Source: Hofstenia miamia (lineage: Eukaryota > Xenacoelomorpha > Acoela). Taken from it: a stretch of 64,000 bases of DNA. Position numbers and translations under genes: made by a program. The stretch is from the NCBI GenBank assembly GCA_004352715.1, contig SCFE01000003.1, positions 3,181,794 through 3,245,793 on the forward strand, given 5' to 3'. Within the stretch, counting starts at the first letter, position 1; each line of letters starts with the position of its first letter. The notes beneath the pieces were generated by a model. The model ran no database searches. It was not told the origin of the DNA and saw nothing but the letters and a program-made list of their open reading frames with translations. Shown in pieces: positions 35,725 through 48,009 of the stretch.

Positions 35725-38219
35725 TATTGCATATTTTACATGCATGGAAACTTAGTGAAAAATCAAATATTCTTCTAATAGAGTTTCACTTCACATATTT
35801 TTGACGTTTTGGTGGAATAATAATACAGTCGTTTGAGAAATTTTTTACAGATTACTTAGTATATGTAAATTCTGAATGATGTAATCTTTCCTCCACAGAG
35901 ACTTTATAATTTCTTCTGAAGAAAATTTAAGTTGAGCAAATAAGTTTTATCATTTTAATCCGATATACAAATTGGACCTCAGCACTTTTTCATCATTATG
36001 AATAAAATACAAATAATGCAAAGGCAGCAGAACGAATATGAGCATTTGTTTCTCTGTGCAATACATCTTCCTTAATATTGATACTGTTGATTATTAAAAT
36101 CTTATAAATATCCAATAAATATTGCAAAGCCTTTATGCGGCGTAAAATATTCATTTAATAATCTGCCTCCTGTTTTTGAAATTGCTGCAATGTGCACGGC
36201 CATGATTTACATGGGCCAAGATTTTACTTATATTGTTGGATTAGAGAAAGCAATCATCGTAATCAAATGTATACATACTTCTAATTTTAAGTTAAAGGCC
36301 AGTGATGTATTCAAGCCTGTGCTCAGGGGGCTCAGCCAAACTTGTTAAATTCGATTGGGGATCCATTCCCACTGATAAAGTAACAAAAATACAGTACGCA
36401 AATTTAGAGACCCCTTGTTAATTAATTGTAAAGGTTGTGTGGTAACAATACTTTTATATGTTTCAAATATTTATGAATTAGGCCTATCTAGGATTTTTTA
36501 TAGAAGAATCCTACGTAAGAGTTAAAGTCATGTCAGGGAGTAACTCATTCTACTAGCCTTTCGGACATGTCAAGGGCCAGAGTTTGCTGTTCAAATGAGG
36601 TAGCTTTGCTGCGGCATAGTACTTTTCTTATTGCAGCAATCTCTCACGAAGTTATCATTGTTAGTAGCCTAGATTGGCCAAAGTGGGAGTTCATTGCACA
36701 ACCCTTTCAACTGAAGTTCAGCATCACTCTACTGATCAGACTCAACACAGATCAGCGCTCTACGTGCAAGTGTTCGCCTAAAGATTCGCATGATTACTTA
36801 TGATTATACCAGTCTTAGTATTCAAACTTCCAAGGATTAAGGCCTGTCCGCGGAACATGGTTTTACCCACTTCAGTCAGTTGACTGCTACAGTAACTCCG
36901 ACCTAAACTTTATAAAATGATACAAATATTTGAAATAATTTCCCTGTATTGTATCAGTTTGTTTTAAATCATGTGTCAGCTAAATTATTTAATATATTAA
37001 ATAGCATTGTTCCATGCTACAAATTCAATTTTGTGTAAACAATAGAATTCTAGAAATTCAATCTCTTAAATTTAATATGAAAATTTAATGAAAAATCATT
37101 TCTCAGCACATCAATAAAATTAGAAAATAATTTACTTAAATCTATATAACAAATTAATCAAGAACACTTAAAAACAAAATAAAAAAGTACCTCTACAGTT
37201 ATTTGAAAGAAAGTTCTTAATTATAATTTCCATAATACTTTTTATAGAATGCATTAAAATTCGCCATAACCCAAGCGACTAATTGTAATTTTGAAAATAT
37301 TAATTTTTTGGGCGTATTCGTTAGTCTTTGTTGTTAGGATTATATTTTGTATCGTACAAACCAACTCGAAGTATAGACTTTTTCTATTCTGCACTTCCAA
37401 TTTTTCTAGTTTACCATTGCTGTTTTTGGTAGTATACTGAATATTAAATTACAAATGTGCTGAGCAATTGCAAGGCAAAGTAAAACAAGTGTCGGTTGAG
37501 GCTCAGACAAATTTTTGAAAAACTACATGGACAGTGGGAAGGGGCAAGGCCCGCTTCCACTCTGACACACATGTACGTGCTTGCGACATACATAGTTTAG
37601 AAGATTTCCAGGCATCTATTCACCGATTGGTGGGGCTTAATAGCCCATACGAATTTTTACGCATTTGTTTGCAAAACAACTTCGCGTGATTTTTGTTATT
37701 CGAATAATTTGCATCTTCAAATTTTACATTTCAACAAAAATTTGATCAGTCTAGGAGTGCAGCTATTTTTAATTGCAATATTTATCTAAATTCTAAATTG
37801 TTACATGTAAAATGCATCATGTGGATAAATCATCACATTGAAATATTTACAGTAGGATCAGCACGGATATTCTAGTGCTGAGAACTTCACGCTAACAAAT
37901 GCATACCAAGCATGGACAAGGATTAATAATGATAGCTTTGTTTGACCTATTACACAGAAAATTTATATTAAATGAAAGGTAAAACAGCTAAATAATTTAG
38001 AAAATCTGCACAATCCGAAAATATAGAAAATGATATTGATTTGCAAATGAAAATGCGTTAGGTTACAAATTGCAAAATGCCCTACTTTCTTAAGGTGGGC
38101 ACTCCCAGGAAACTAATTTTTTATTAGCACAAGAAAATTCAATAATATCGAAATACAATACAATTATTCAGTGTTGTGAAAATAACTAGAGCAAATTTGT
38201 TGATTGGTTTTGCCTAACG
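35725..38219. other. Gene-free stretch
   Basis: I recognise no gene. About 36180-36225 is the inverted partner of the segment at 26750. The open frame at 36567-36803 lies in a locally GC-richer patch but has no recognisable motif. Confidence 0.4.
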
Positions 38220-38225
38220 TTTATT
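38220..38225 (-). terminator. Likely polyadenylation signal of the C2/EF-hand gene
   Basis: AATAAA on the minus strand about 125 bp after the stop codon, at a normal 3'UTR distance. Confidence 0.5.
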
Positions 38226-38349
38226 GAAAGGGTAATCATTTAACAATAAAGCAGCAAGTACAAATTTTGTTCAAAATACAGAGAAAACTATAATAATTCA
38301 ATGTTTCCAACAGCTAAATACAAAAAATATATTAATATAACTGTTTTAA

Positions 38350-40143
38350 TTAATTAGAATGGTTAGAAGCCATGACTTTATCGAACACTGCTGAGAGTTC
38401 ATCATATGTAATTAGATTATCATGATTGACATCCATTTCATCAAAATTAGAATACTTCTCAAATTTGGATTTTAAGTGAGAGGGCACTCTGAGAATGAAA
38501 CGTTGAAATTCCTCTTGAGTCATCCCCTCCTCTTTGTCCATCATTTCTATGTCAGCCGCCAACTTTTCTAAAAGAGATCTATCCATGGCAACCATTTTTT
38601 CATCTAGCTGGTTGAAAAATAAATCTTTAAGCTTCTGGAAGTCGTCTCTGATCTGCGCTAATTTTTCATTCTCTTGGCTCATCTTGTTGTATATCTCCTT
38701 AAACTTAGCAAGTTGCGCTTCCAGTTCACTCAACTGCCCTGAGAGTTGCTCATTAGATCTTTCAAGCTGTTTATTATTTTCAGCAAATTTCGAATTTTCT
38801 CTTTCCATTTTGGAAATTTCCTCTGACAACATTTTAATTTTCTTAACGAGTTCTTCATTATTTGCTTGAAATTTTGCATTTTCTTCACCCATTTTTGCAA
38901 TCTTTTTTTCAAAATCTTGGACTTGAGTAGCTAATTTATTGTTATTTTCCTCAAACTTTTTATTTTCCGATGTCATTTTCTCAACTTCACCACTAAGCTG
39001 ATCAACTTGTTTGTTCAGCGACTCATTTATCTCTCCCAGTTTCCCTACTTCTGATGTCATCTTTTCAACACTTTGCTCTAAATGCTCGTTATTCTTAGAA
39101 AATTTTTCATTTTCTAGTGACATCTGAGCAACTTGATTTTTAAATTCATCGATTTGCCTGGAGAGCTCTTCATTGTTCTGCTTCATCTTCTCATTCTCCT
39201 TTGACATGATGTCCACTTCATTGGAGAGTTTCTCATTATTTTGAGAAAACTTGTCATTTTCAGCACTCATCTTCTGCACTTGGCTTTCGAATGCTTTTAC
39301 TTGATTCTTCAGTTCTTCATTATTCTCTTTGAACTTATTATTTTCTGCGCTCATTTCCTGCACATTTGATTCCAGCTGCTTGACATTATTTTCTAGTTTA
39401 ACATTATTTGCAGCAAATTTGTCGTTTTCAGCTGCTAATTTGTCGACCTCACCAGAAAGTTTGTTTACTTCTTGTTCAAGTTTTTCATTATTAGCTTTAA
39501 ATTTAGAATTTTCTTCACCCATTACCTTAACTTCTTTCTTGAGTGCTTCATTAGTTTCCTTAAACGTATTAACTTCTTGTGCAAGAAGCTCATTATTCTT
39601 CGAAAATTTTTCATTTTCTTTTTCTAGTTTTTCCCCAAAAACATTCAATTTATTGATTTGGTTATCCAGTGCCTTTATTCTACCATCCTTTTCATCACAA
39701 GCATTATACAACCTCTCGTTTTCTTTTTTGGAAAGCGTTAGTGATTTTGAATCATCAAGAGCCTTAGTAGCAGGTGTCTCATAATCAGCCCTCAAACGTA
39801 CCTTCAACTTTCCTCCTGAACATCCTTTTAAGTTAACAATCCTTTGGTCAATCTTACCTTTTACTAATCCGTCAAGGTTTGCAAACCCCACGGCCATAAA
39901 TTGGTCTTTTGTAAATGTGTTTTTATCAAATATAGTGAAAAAGATCTCATGGCACTCACTGTCAGCATCTATGTGAAAATCTTGGTTCCACACTGGTGAA
40001 CAGGTGTTATCAATGACTTTTGTATTGAAGTTTTTGTCGTTGTATTCTAAAATTACATATGGATCACTTTTTCCTAACTTTTCTTTACTAGGCAAATCAT
40101 GACCAGAAATGATTGAGCACCACAACTTTCCCACTGGGGCCAT
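38350..40143 (-). CDS. C2 domain, 28-residue-repeat coiled coil, EF-hand protein
   Basis: An intact intronless 597-residue protein. Residues 5-118 form a C2 domain (KLWCSIISGHDLP, KSDPYVILEY, FTIFDKNTF, GGKLKVRLRA). Its calcium-loop positions are E21, D27, D73, N75 and D80, so two of five usual aspartates are replaced by E and N. Residues 137-175 start a helix. Residues 176-476 are an unbroken coiled coil of repeats headed ENxKFxxNNExL: seven full 28-residue units, one of 35 and two of 21 residues, all multiples of seven (starts 176, 211, 239, 267, 295, 316, 344, 372, 393, 421, 449). Residues 571-582 (DVNHDNLITYDE) are one canonical EF-hand loop. It is probably a calcium-responsive membrane or cytoskeletal scaffold, but I do not recognise a named family. 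A TATATTTAG acceptor-like site abuts the ATG. Both strands' overlapping frames are shadows of the biased repeat. Confidence 0.93.
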   Translation of the reverse strand: MAPVGKLWCSIISGHDLPSKEKLGKSDPYVILEYNDKNFNTKVIDNTCSPVWNQDFHIDADSECHEIFFTIFDKNTFTKDQFMAVGFANLDGLVKGKIDQRIVNLKGCSGGKLKVRLRADYETPATKALDDSKSLTLSKKENERLYNACDEKDGRIKALDNQINKLNVFGEKLEKENEKFSKNNELLAQEVNTFKETNEALKKEVKVMGEENSKFKANNEKLEQEVNKLSGEVDKLAAENDKFAANNVKLENNVKQLESNVQEMSAENNKFKENNEELKNQVKAFESQVQKMSAENDKFSQNNEKLSNEVDIMSKENEKMKQNNEELSRQIDEFKNQVAQMSLENEKFSKNNEHLEQSVEKMTSEVGKLGEINESLNKQVDQLSGEVEKMTSENKKFEENNNKLATQVQDFEKKIAKMGEENAKFQANNEELVKKIKMLSEEISKMERENSKFAENNKQLERSNEQLSGQLSELEAQLAKFKEIYNKMSQENEKLAQIRDDFQKLKDLFFNQLDEKMVAMDRSLLEKLAADIEMMDKEEGMTQEEFQRFILRVPSHLKSKFEKYSNFDEMDVNHDNLITYDELSAVFDKVMASNHSN

Positions 40144-40771
40144 CTAAATATACACTCATTCAATTACCAAATCTGACAAGCAAGAAATCAAGTTTATAAA
40201 TGGTTCCGTTAAATTATCATTAGTCCCCCTTTACAACAACAATTCAAGAGAGGAAGGACTCATGAGAAAAATATTACATTACATGTTTTTTTAATATAGT
40301 TTAAAAAATGCATGGCAGAAGAAAACACACTGATTGTGTGGCATTTTATAGTGCTTAACACACGATAACTGTTGTGATAAAATGGTTTTGCATATTTGAC
40401 TAATCAAAACTTCTTGACCCCAGTCAGTAATCTAATTATTTATTTTTGAAACAAAGGGATTAATGTATTTGAATGTGCGTTTAGTTATGAGCATGTCACA
40501 TGATAAACAATTGAATATAGAAATTTTTAAATAGAACTGTTGCATTTTCAAATTTTACTTATTGTAAAATGCAAAGGTCAACATTTTGTAAGTAGGGTAA
40601 GAATTATACCTGAGTAACCCAGAGCTCTTAATTCTTCAACAGTTTTGAAAGATTTATATGAAAGTTGTTGATATTGATTGACTTTTCATGAAAATCATAA
40701 AAATACTATCATTCAAAGTTCCACATATTTTGAGCACAACAATCTGAAATATTGTTGTATATTGCGTAAAA
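40144..40771. other. Upstream flank of the C2/EF-hand gene
   Basis: AT-rich. It presumably holds the promoter and any 5' leader exon. No TATA or other element stood out. Confidence 0.4.
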
Positions 40772-41993
40772 ACGGTTTGGGGGTACTTTTTGTCCCCAGA
40801 AATTCTAACTAAATAGATTGAATCTTCTATCTTAAAAAATGGAGTGTGCAATATTTAATAGTTAAACTATATAAACAGATAGCCTTGTCTAGGAACGTAT
40901 TCTAGAATGAGTGACTTCTAGGCCTTCTATAACTAATGATAGAGACTTTACCAATAGCAATGCCAATTATGTAATAGCTAAGCCCAAATTTTATCTACTA
41001 ATGCTCCAAAATGAAAAAAATAGAGCATTTAGGCAAAAAACGGTTTGCAAAAGTTGTTGTAGACGGATATTAAACAATAACAGACATTTGGAAAAGGTAG
41101 TAGTTTTTTGCATTTTTCGAGAACATATTTGGTATTACGAAATGGATACATGTATTTCAAATAGGAAGGGATTAATTGATACAAAGTTAACCTGCAAGTT
41201 CTGCTTTGCAATTATGGATAGGATGTGGTCTGGATCATTATTCATTTCAATGGCTAGAGCCTGCAAAACTAGATACCATTAATATAATGAAGTGAGGATT
41301 AAAACAGAATTATTGGTAGGTAATCATTAAATTTTACATTCCACTGTACAGTGTACATTGGGGGCAACACTTTGTAGAGGATAGAGGAAATTTTTCCATA
41401 TATATTTAAGACTATAGTCGCTTAACCCACTAATTTGCATAAAACATTATGTAGGAGGTTTCGAAAAATTTTCCATACCCAAGCTGTAAAAGCTCACTGT
41501 GTTTGGCCTGACCCAAGCGCACAGTTCACGTACTATCTCAAAATTTGTCTGGACCGGCTCGGCAGTCGGTCCAATTTGGCTTAATTCTTCAACCAAGGCC
41601 CGTAAACTTTAGTCAAGTAGTCCGTATTTTACTAAAACCAATCAAAACTTTTAGCAAACAGATATTATATGGAAAAAAATCCATATTAATTACAAGCCGG
41701 GAATAGTTTATTGAACCCAAGCCGCAAATCAAACTCATAATGTACATGGAAATTATCTAAAATCTACTTTTTTGCAAGAATAGTCAAAACTTGTGGCCCT
41801 CAATTCAACCAGCCGTTAATTTCTGGCCAGGTCCCCTCCACAGCACATAAGAAAACTGAATATCAGATTATGCTTCATTTGACCAAGTTAGGAAACTGTT
41901 TTGTGTAACCCGCATCTTTGTAAAATTTGTCTTAGCAATAAATTTTGTATTATTCAATAATATGTTTGGGATACAAAAAGTCCCCCAAACCGT
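40772..41993. mobile_element. Possible non-autonomous DNA element with ACGGTTTGGGGG ends
   Basis: ACGGTTTGGGGGTACTTTTT at 40772 is matched in inverse by ACAAAAAGTCCCCCAAACCGT minus its first base at the right end (to 41993), giving about 20-bp inverted repeats 1.2 kb apart. No target duplication is visible and no coding capacity is seen. Confidence 0.4.
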
Positions 41994-41999
41994 GTCCTC

Positions 42000-43284
42000 G
42001 TAGTAAAAAAGTAAACTACTTCTAACTTAAGTATAAATTTATTTGACTGTTACAGAATCATTGTAAAGCTTCCCAAATCCCTCAATAATCCGTAATATAA
42101 TCTGTAAGTACCCACGTTGCTTTACAAGGTATTGTGGGGATTGTATTAATAAACCCAATTCAATCGTATTTAGTATACATTCAAATCCTAAGTTACTAAC
42201 TACCAGCATACATTTTGCATTTTGCCAATAAAATGAATACGTACCGTTAACGCTTACAGAGAGCTAACCACTCAATGAAGTACAGTAAGATTAATGTGTG
42301 AACGCGAGCCAGGTATTGTTTAATGCGATGCTAAACAATACTGTTAACTACTGTTTGAAACACCTACATTATTTATATAGCCTACTGCTTGTCAGAAGTA
42401 TTTTTGATGTTTATTTCGATATTTATTATAAGGACCAACGTGCACATCAATAAATGAGTAATTGAAACTTAATAATTTATGGTCGATAACATTGAATTAC
42501 TCAGTTGTATAATGTTGCTAAAACTTAGAGGTTTAAAAGACAAATTGTATTGCTGAAAGTATTTCTAAATTGGTAGGAGAGTGGGGCACCATGAGAATGT
42601 ATTTGCTATTTGCATAGGACAGATAATTTTGCGGCCTCTTCCAGGCGTGTCATTGTTTAAGTTTCTTCACACAAGAACAAACGCAACACAACAGAAAAAG
42701 ACTTATATCACACAAAAGCTCAACACACCAAAACAAATTCATAAATGTATTTGTAAGATATTATTAAAAAACAGGGGGTCCTTGCAAGGTGTACATAATA
42801 ATATTATGTACACCTTGGATCCTTAAAGAATCTGGAATTGATACAAAATTGATTTTTTCTAATTTTTAGATACAGTTCTTATGCAAATATATTTCTTGAA
42901 GAGATCATTTTTGAAAAGCTATTCATTAGGGCAAGGACAACTAAAGATAAGGCTGTAAATAAATAAATAAATAAATGATTTAGTGACTTAATTTTGTATT
43001 ACCTAGACATAAAGGTTACATACTGGAAGAACATGTAATTTTAACAAATTTGAGTTTCGTTAAGGTAGGAAACAATTGTTGTGATATGAATTTCGTTTAG
43101 GAAATGCCATTGTCTGCAAAATAATTAATAAGGAATATATTTTATCAGGTACATGTAAATGAAAACAAATAATGGTTAAACGAAAATATTATTCGTTCCA
43201 CCCCAACAAGATTTTCGTTTTAACAACGCTTCATAAACGCGCATTACAAAGTTTAAACGATCAAATGTTTATTAAATTGCAGTA
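42000..43284. other. Gene-free stretch
   Basis: No gene recognised. AACACAACA-type low-complexity sequence at about 42670-42740 resembles patches near 24.93 and 44.57 kb. Confidence 0.4.
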
Positions 43285-43292
43285 GTGACAAT

Positions 43293-43891
43293 TAGTGGTG
43301 TGCGGGCTGGCCTGATGCCCGCCGGCGGCCCGTAGCCCATGGGCTCGAGCGGGCGCCGAGTGTGCTAAAACTTTAACGGGAGGGCCACGGGCTGGCATAG
43401 AGAAGAAAAGATAAATGTATTGTAAGTCTATTATGTTTACTATATCTTAAAACACAATATCTCTGTTTACAATTCTGTTTGCTATATCTCAAATCATAAC
43501 TTTACCATATCTCAAATCTACCACAAGTAAATTTAACAGCTGAGTGAACACCTGATACTAATGTTTTTATTGGATCTGGAGTAATTTACATAATGAAATC
43601 GCGCTCGGGCGGGCCACGGGCATGAACTTCTATAACACTAACTGGACTGAAACAAATGACTAAATAACAGCAACATTTGGCCGATTTCACTCAATTATTT
43701 ATTAATTCCGCTCTTTTATGAGTGAATTGAAGAGCGGAATTAATAAATGACTGAGTGAAATCGGCCAAATGTTGCTGTTATTTATTCATTTGTTCCAGTC
43801 CAGTTAGTGTTATAGAAGTTCATGCCACGGGCGAGCTGAGATCTTAACGGGCGGGCTCATTGTTGAAAAATTGGTGGCCCGCACATCACTA
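43293..43891. mobile_element. Non-autonomous hAT-like element containing a long hairpin
   Basis: The left end TAGTGGTGTGCGGGC and the right end, read inward, TAGTGATGTGCGGGC form inverted repeats. They are flanked by 8-bp direct repeats differing at one base (GTGACAAT at 43285-43292, CTGACAAT at 43892-43899), as hAT insertions would leave. The ends are GC-rich in an AT-rich region. In the middle, 43621-43715 and 43730-43824 are inverted copies of each other with about four mismatches in 95 bp and a 14-nt loop. No transposase is present. Confidence 0.65.
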
Positions 43892-43899
43892 CTGACAAT

Positions 43900-45760
43900 G
43901 TAATAAACGTCACTAAAATCAAGGAAATATACAATGTTTTGTTTGTTTGTTCAATTTTTCATGTTACGGCTGTGTGAATACGGCTTTTGGCAATGACTAG
44001 CAGTCTTTACCGGTGGATAAATTTACTGGTATGGGTTCTGTCGCAATTTTATTCTTGGAAAAACTGGTAGTTATGCAAAAAGCAGCCATTATCCTTGTTG
44101 GCAAACATATATACTTTTCACTCTACGAAGAATTCTGTCAAGAAAGTCTAAGATAGGGATATCCCAAAATACCGATTTTGTTATTTCATCACAAATTCAA
44201 TAAAATAGCACATAATGGCGGCATATATTGTGTTGCTGATATGGGTTGAACTGCACTACTACGAAGTGGGTGCAGACACAGCATTGCTTGTAGCGAGTTC
44301 AAAACCTTATGAACACAGCCGTATATCTAATATTTCTCAAGTTGATAAAATAACTGCATAACATATCTAGAAAAAAGTATTTTATACCCAGTGATTTTTC
44401 ACTAAGCATATCGTAAGATCGCATAAATATTAATAACTCATGAGATCTTAATTCCTTAAATACATTGCATAATTAAAAATAACATGGTTACTAGTTTTTT
44501 AACAAATAGCGACCTTTGCTTTTATGTCCCATGTACACATTGCGTTGTGCACATAACATATTTGAAATTCTACACAACACAACATGTTAAGTTGTATTGT
44601 GTTGTGCATCAAGGTTTGGTCCAATCCCTATCCGATCAAACACGGCTAGGTACAATCCATATTTCTTTTACGCACTGACGCTCTCGTCAAAGAGACACAC
44701 AGGCACTACATTGTAAATATGATTCGACAACATGTATAATGCTTTGGTAAATATATGGATATCCATTGAGTCTATCAACAATTCTGAATCATTTGTGTTG
44801 CAATTACATTATGTTAACTTAGATTCGACAATCGTATATCACAGTTAATAAGCCCTTCCGAGCGTCACCCATCCCCAAATTAGCAATGTAAGCACTGTCA
44901 CAACCAATTTTGAAAGCGGGTCGGGCTAACTCACGCAAACTTTGGGTTGACCTGGCTCACGTGGGTGGCGGCTGAGTCAGGCAGAAAATAAATGAACTGT
45001 GGCGTTATGCGCGGATCATAATTTTGAACAAATTGTCAAAACAGTATTGTTAGATAGTTTCCACGTACATTGTACATTATCGGTTTATGTTGCAGCTTAT
45101 ATACAACAAACAATGTTTCTAGTGTTTGTTTCTGTTTTTGGAAACGTAATGATTATTGGCTAATATTGCAGGCCAATTGAAAACAATGTGAAATACGAAC
45201 AGGGCTGGGCGTGACTTGAAAAACTACACGGGCTGCAGGATTAACCAGGTCTATCCTTGAGAAAGTACGCAGGCTGCATATCGTGCTTAGCTAAAAAAAT
45301 ATTGCCCGCTTCCACTTTTGGTCGCAACTAGTGAAGTGTTATCGTAGTACCAAGAGTGGTCCCTGAGTGCAACCACTCCATTTTATCAATTGTTGAAATC
45401 ATCCGTTTTTACAAATTCAATTTACTAAAATTGTTACGCGCTTACATCAACTTACATCATTGCAGTGTGAGAGAGACTTCTCGTGAACCCTCTTTGCAGC
45501 AGAGAAATTTAGGCATTAGAAATCCTGCAAAGCCAAAAATGCAGGAGTGATTAAATTTAAAAATGAAACTTTCACGTCATTTGTGAAGTTTAAATTTTTT
45601 AATTAACTTTTCATTCCTCATGTATTTCAAATATGAACTAAAACATTAGGCCCAACCAACTCTGTTGTGTTCAAAACACACAAAAAGAAGCAGCCTGCTA
45701 TATTCATTAATCCAATGGTTCACGCATTTCTATCAGCAACATGTGTGATGCTGCAGAATA
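43900..45760. other. Gene-free stretch
   Basis: No gene recognised. GC-richer patches at 44877-44990 and 45200-45310 look like eroded dispersed repeats. Confidence 0.4.
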
Positions 45761-46002
45761 ATTAATAGGGAATGACATATATATATATATATGTATATAN
45801 NNNNNNNNNNNNNNNNNNNNNNNNNNNNNNNNNNNNNNNNNNNNNNNNNNNNNNNNNNNNNNNNNNNNNNNNNNNNNNNNNNNNNNNNNNNNNNNNNNNN
45901 NNNNNNNNNNNNNNNNNNNNNNNNNNNNNNNNNNNNNNNNNNNNNNNNNNNNNNNNNNNNNNNNNNNNNNNNNNNNNNNNNNNNNNNNTAATAGGGAATG
46001 AC

Positions 46003-46052
<50 letters not shown>
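45761..46052. repeat. (TA)n microsatellite and 189-N gap with duplicated flank
   Basis: TTAATAGGGAATGACATATA precedes the TA run both before the gap (45761-45799) and after it (from 45988), so the gap at 45800-45988 probably separates two copies of the same short sequence. Confidence 0.85.
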
Positions 46053-46055
<3 letters not shown>

Positions 46056-46059
46056 ATTA

Positions 46060-47600
46060 CCAGTATGCACTGTCTTTATACAATTTTTGCTGAGAAATGA
46101 AGGGGCAAAGATGCTTAGCTTACTTGTCTCCTACATTTTACGAATGGAAACAGTTAGTAAGTATCTTCAATTTATTCTAGTTGTGTCTTTCATTTTTCCC
46201 ATTGTTGATGTGCTAATTGAGTGTACAAAAATGGGGGAGTCATGCACTAAAGGTTCTAAGTGCAGCACTACGCTTTAATTCAAATTTTCAACATTGCATT
46301 AAAGCATGTTCCCCAATAGACCTCTCCATGTGCTAATGACTTTTAAATTTGCTAGTAGACTTGAAGAAAAGTATTTGCAAGTGCGGAAAAACGGTTTGGC
46401 TCTTTAAATGGACGTCATGCAGTTAATTAAAAAACTAAGGACACATTTTTTTAACAATATTTACTAATATAATAATCAGTATCCCTTCAAAAAAGCTTAC
46501 TTTAAAATTTCAAGTGACACGAATCTCCCATCGAAAGAATAGGGGGAGTGACTCTGAAATGGGTCCGCCTATCATTTTTGATAGGGGATCGCCTTTTCTT
46601 TGTAAAATGAACTTAATATTCTGTGGCGCGCGCTTTGCATTCTGTGTTGTCTGTGGCTAACCAACACCATTGCAGGAGTTACTAGTATATATTACTATAT
46701 ATATTATTTTACATACATGTATTTCTAGGACGTTTCTAAGTTAATCTAGATTTCTTATTTGTGATTCATTGATAGAATTTTGCTATATATAATTTTATTT
46801 CATTAGAGACAGTGTTCCACGGTGTTTATCTATATGCTGAGTTGTATAATCTTTTTGGGCAAAATATTGCGCATTAAATGATTGCAGGGTAATGCTATGC
46901 TAAGTTGCAAGAAAACTGCACATTTGAAAATGTTGAATTAAACTTCAAATAATATCAATGGTGTGACATAAAGCAGGCTTATGAACGGCAAATCCTACAT
47001 TAGCTCATTTCTTAGTGCAGTGGGTGGTGAAAGTTAGTATATGATCTAGGGCGCCATAACAAACTTCATACGCTACTCGAGTCTCCAGCGGATAATAAAG
47101 CAACTGGTTTGAGCTCTCTGCAGACTTTGACAGAGAACGTGATACCCAGAAGTTGTAAGCATTGTAGAACTTTGTTCAGATGGTCTCTTCTCATGGAGTT
47201 CCAAACAACAAGGTTTCCTGCTTAGTAAATGACTAAATACAATTCGCACCTATTCAATTGAATGACCAAAATCAGACCAACCTTTCGAATTGTCGTTCCA
47301 AATTATAAGTTGTTGTCTAGCTTTTCGTCATTTTTTCTCTTCTTCACTATTGACATCATTTTCATCTCTTAGACCTGGGTGCTGTACTTAAATGTATGCA
47401 TTCATAGTCGGTTTGACGTGGATATAATTTTCGCCAGGACAAACTTTTCCATCCACCATTGTAAAAGCTGCTTCAATTCAACTAAGTAAAATGTATCTAA
47501 TCAATTTGGAAACAGATGTTTCTGAACCACTTCTATCCCATCCGCGAGTCACTTTAATCGCCCATCCTAGCTCATTCCATTTATAGGTTATAGAAAACCA
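46060..47600. other. Gene-free stretch
   Basis: A 63-residue frame at 46087-46278 has a hydrophobic middle and a few cysteines but no recognisable family. Nothing else was supported. Confidence 0.35.
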
Positions 47601-47639
47601 GAAATTCCAAAGTTGATTATCCTCTAACATGTTAATGAC

Positions 47640-48000
47640 TCAAAGAATTATAGATTTAGTTTTGTCCATATTAAATTTCATGCACATAATGTTAATACAT
47701 TCAATATATAGTAAATATTGGTTTTGTCAGGGTGCTGTACAATAGAATTATTACTATATAATCAAATCATTTACATATAAATTGAATAAAAGTAGGTCCA
47801 ACACATAGCAAAGTACCCTGAGGCACTCTTTTTAGCAAGGTAAATAAATGTGAGATTTTCTTACTTAGATTAACAGGTATTTAAAGATGTCATGATAGTG
47901 CAGGCCCAATCCTACTGTAGGCCTACACCAAAAATAAATTATTGAAGTTCAGTCCGCTTGAAAAATCTATGTCTTCATCTAAATCTATATTGCAAATCCA
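47640..48000 (-). pseudogene. Faint LINE reverse transcriptase relic
   Basis: The minus strand near 47830-47780 reads KRVPQGTLLCVGPTFIQFI, recalling the RT motif GVPQGSxLGPxLF. It is followed by stops and a hydrophobic stretch where YADD would lie. Too eroded to classify. Confidence 0.35.
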
Positions 48001-48009
48001 TAATATTTC

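Noticed and set aside
36567-36803. Possible host exon in a GC-richer patch
   Set aside because: No recognisable motif or flanking splice logic.
38534-39784. Plus-strand frames rich in Ser, Leu and Phe
   Set aside because: Antisense shadow of the biased coiled-coil repeat in the C2/EF-hand gene.
46087-46278. Small secreted cysteine-containing peptide
   Set aside because: Hydrophobic middle and a few cysteines only; no signal-peptide start, no family pattern, no splice or expression evidence.
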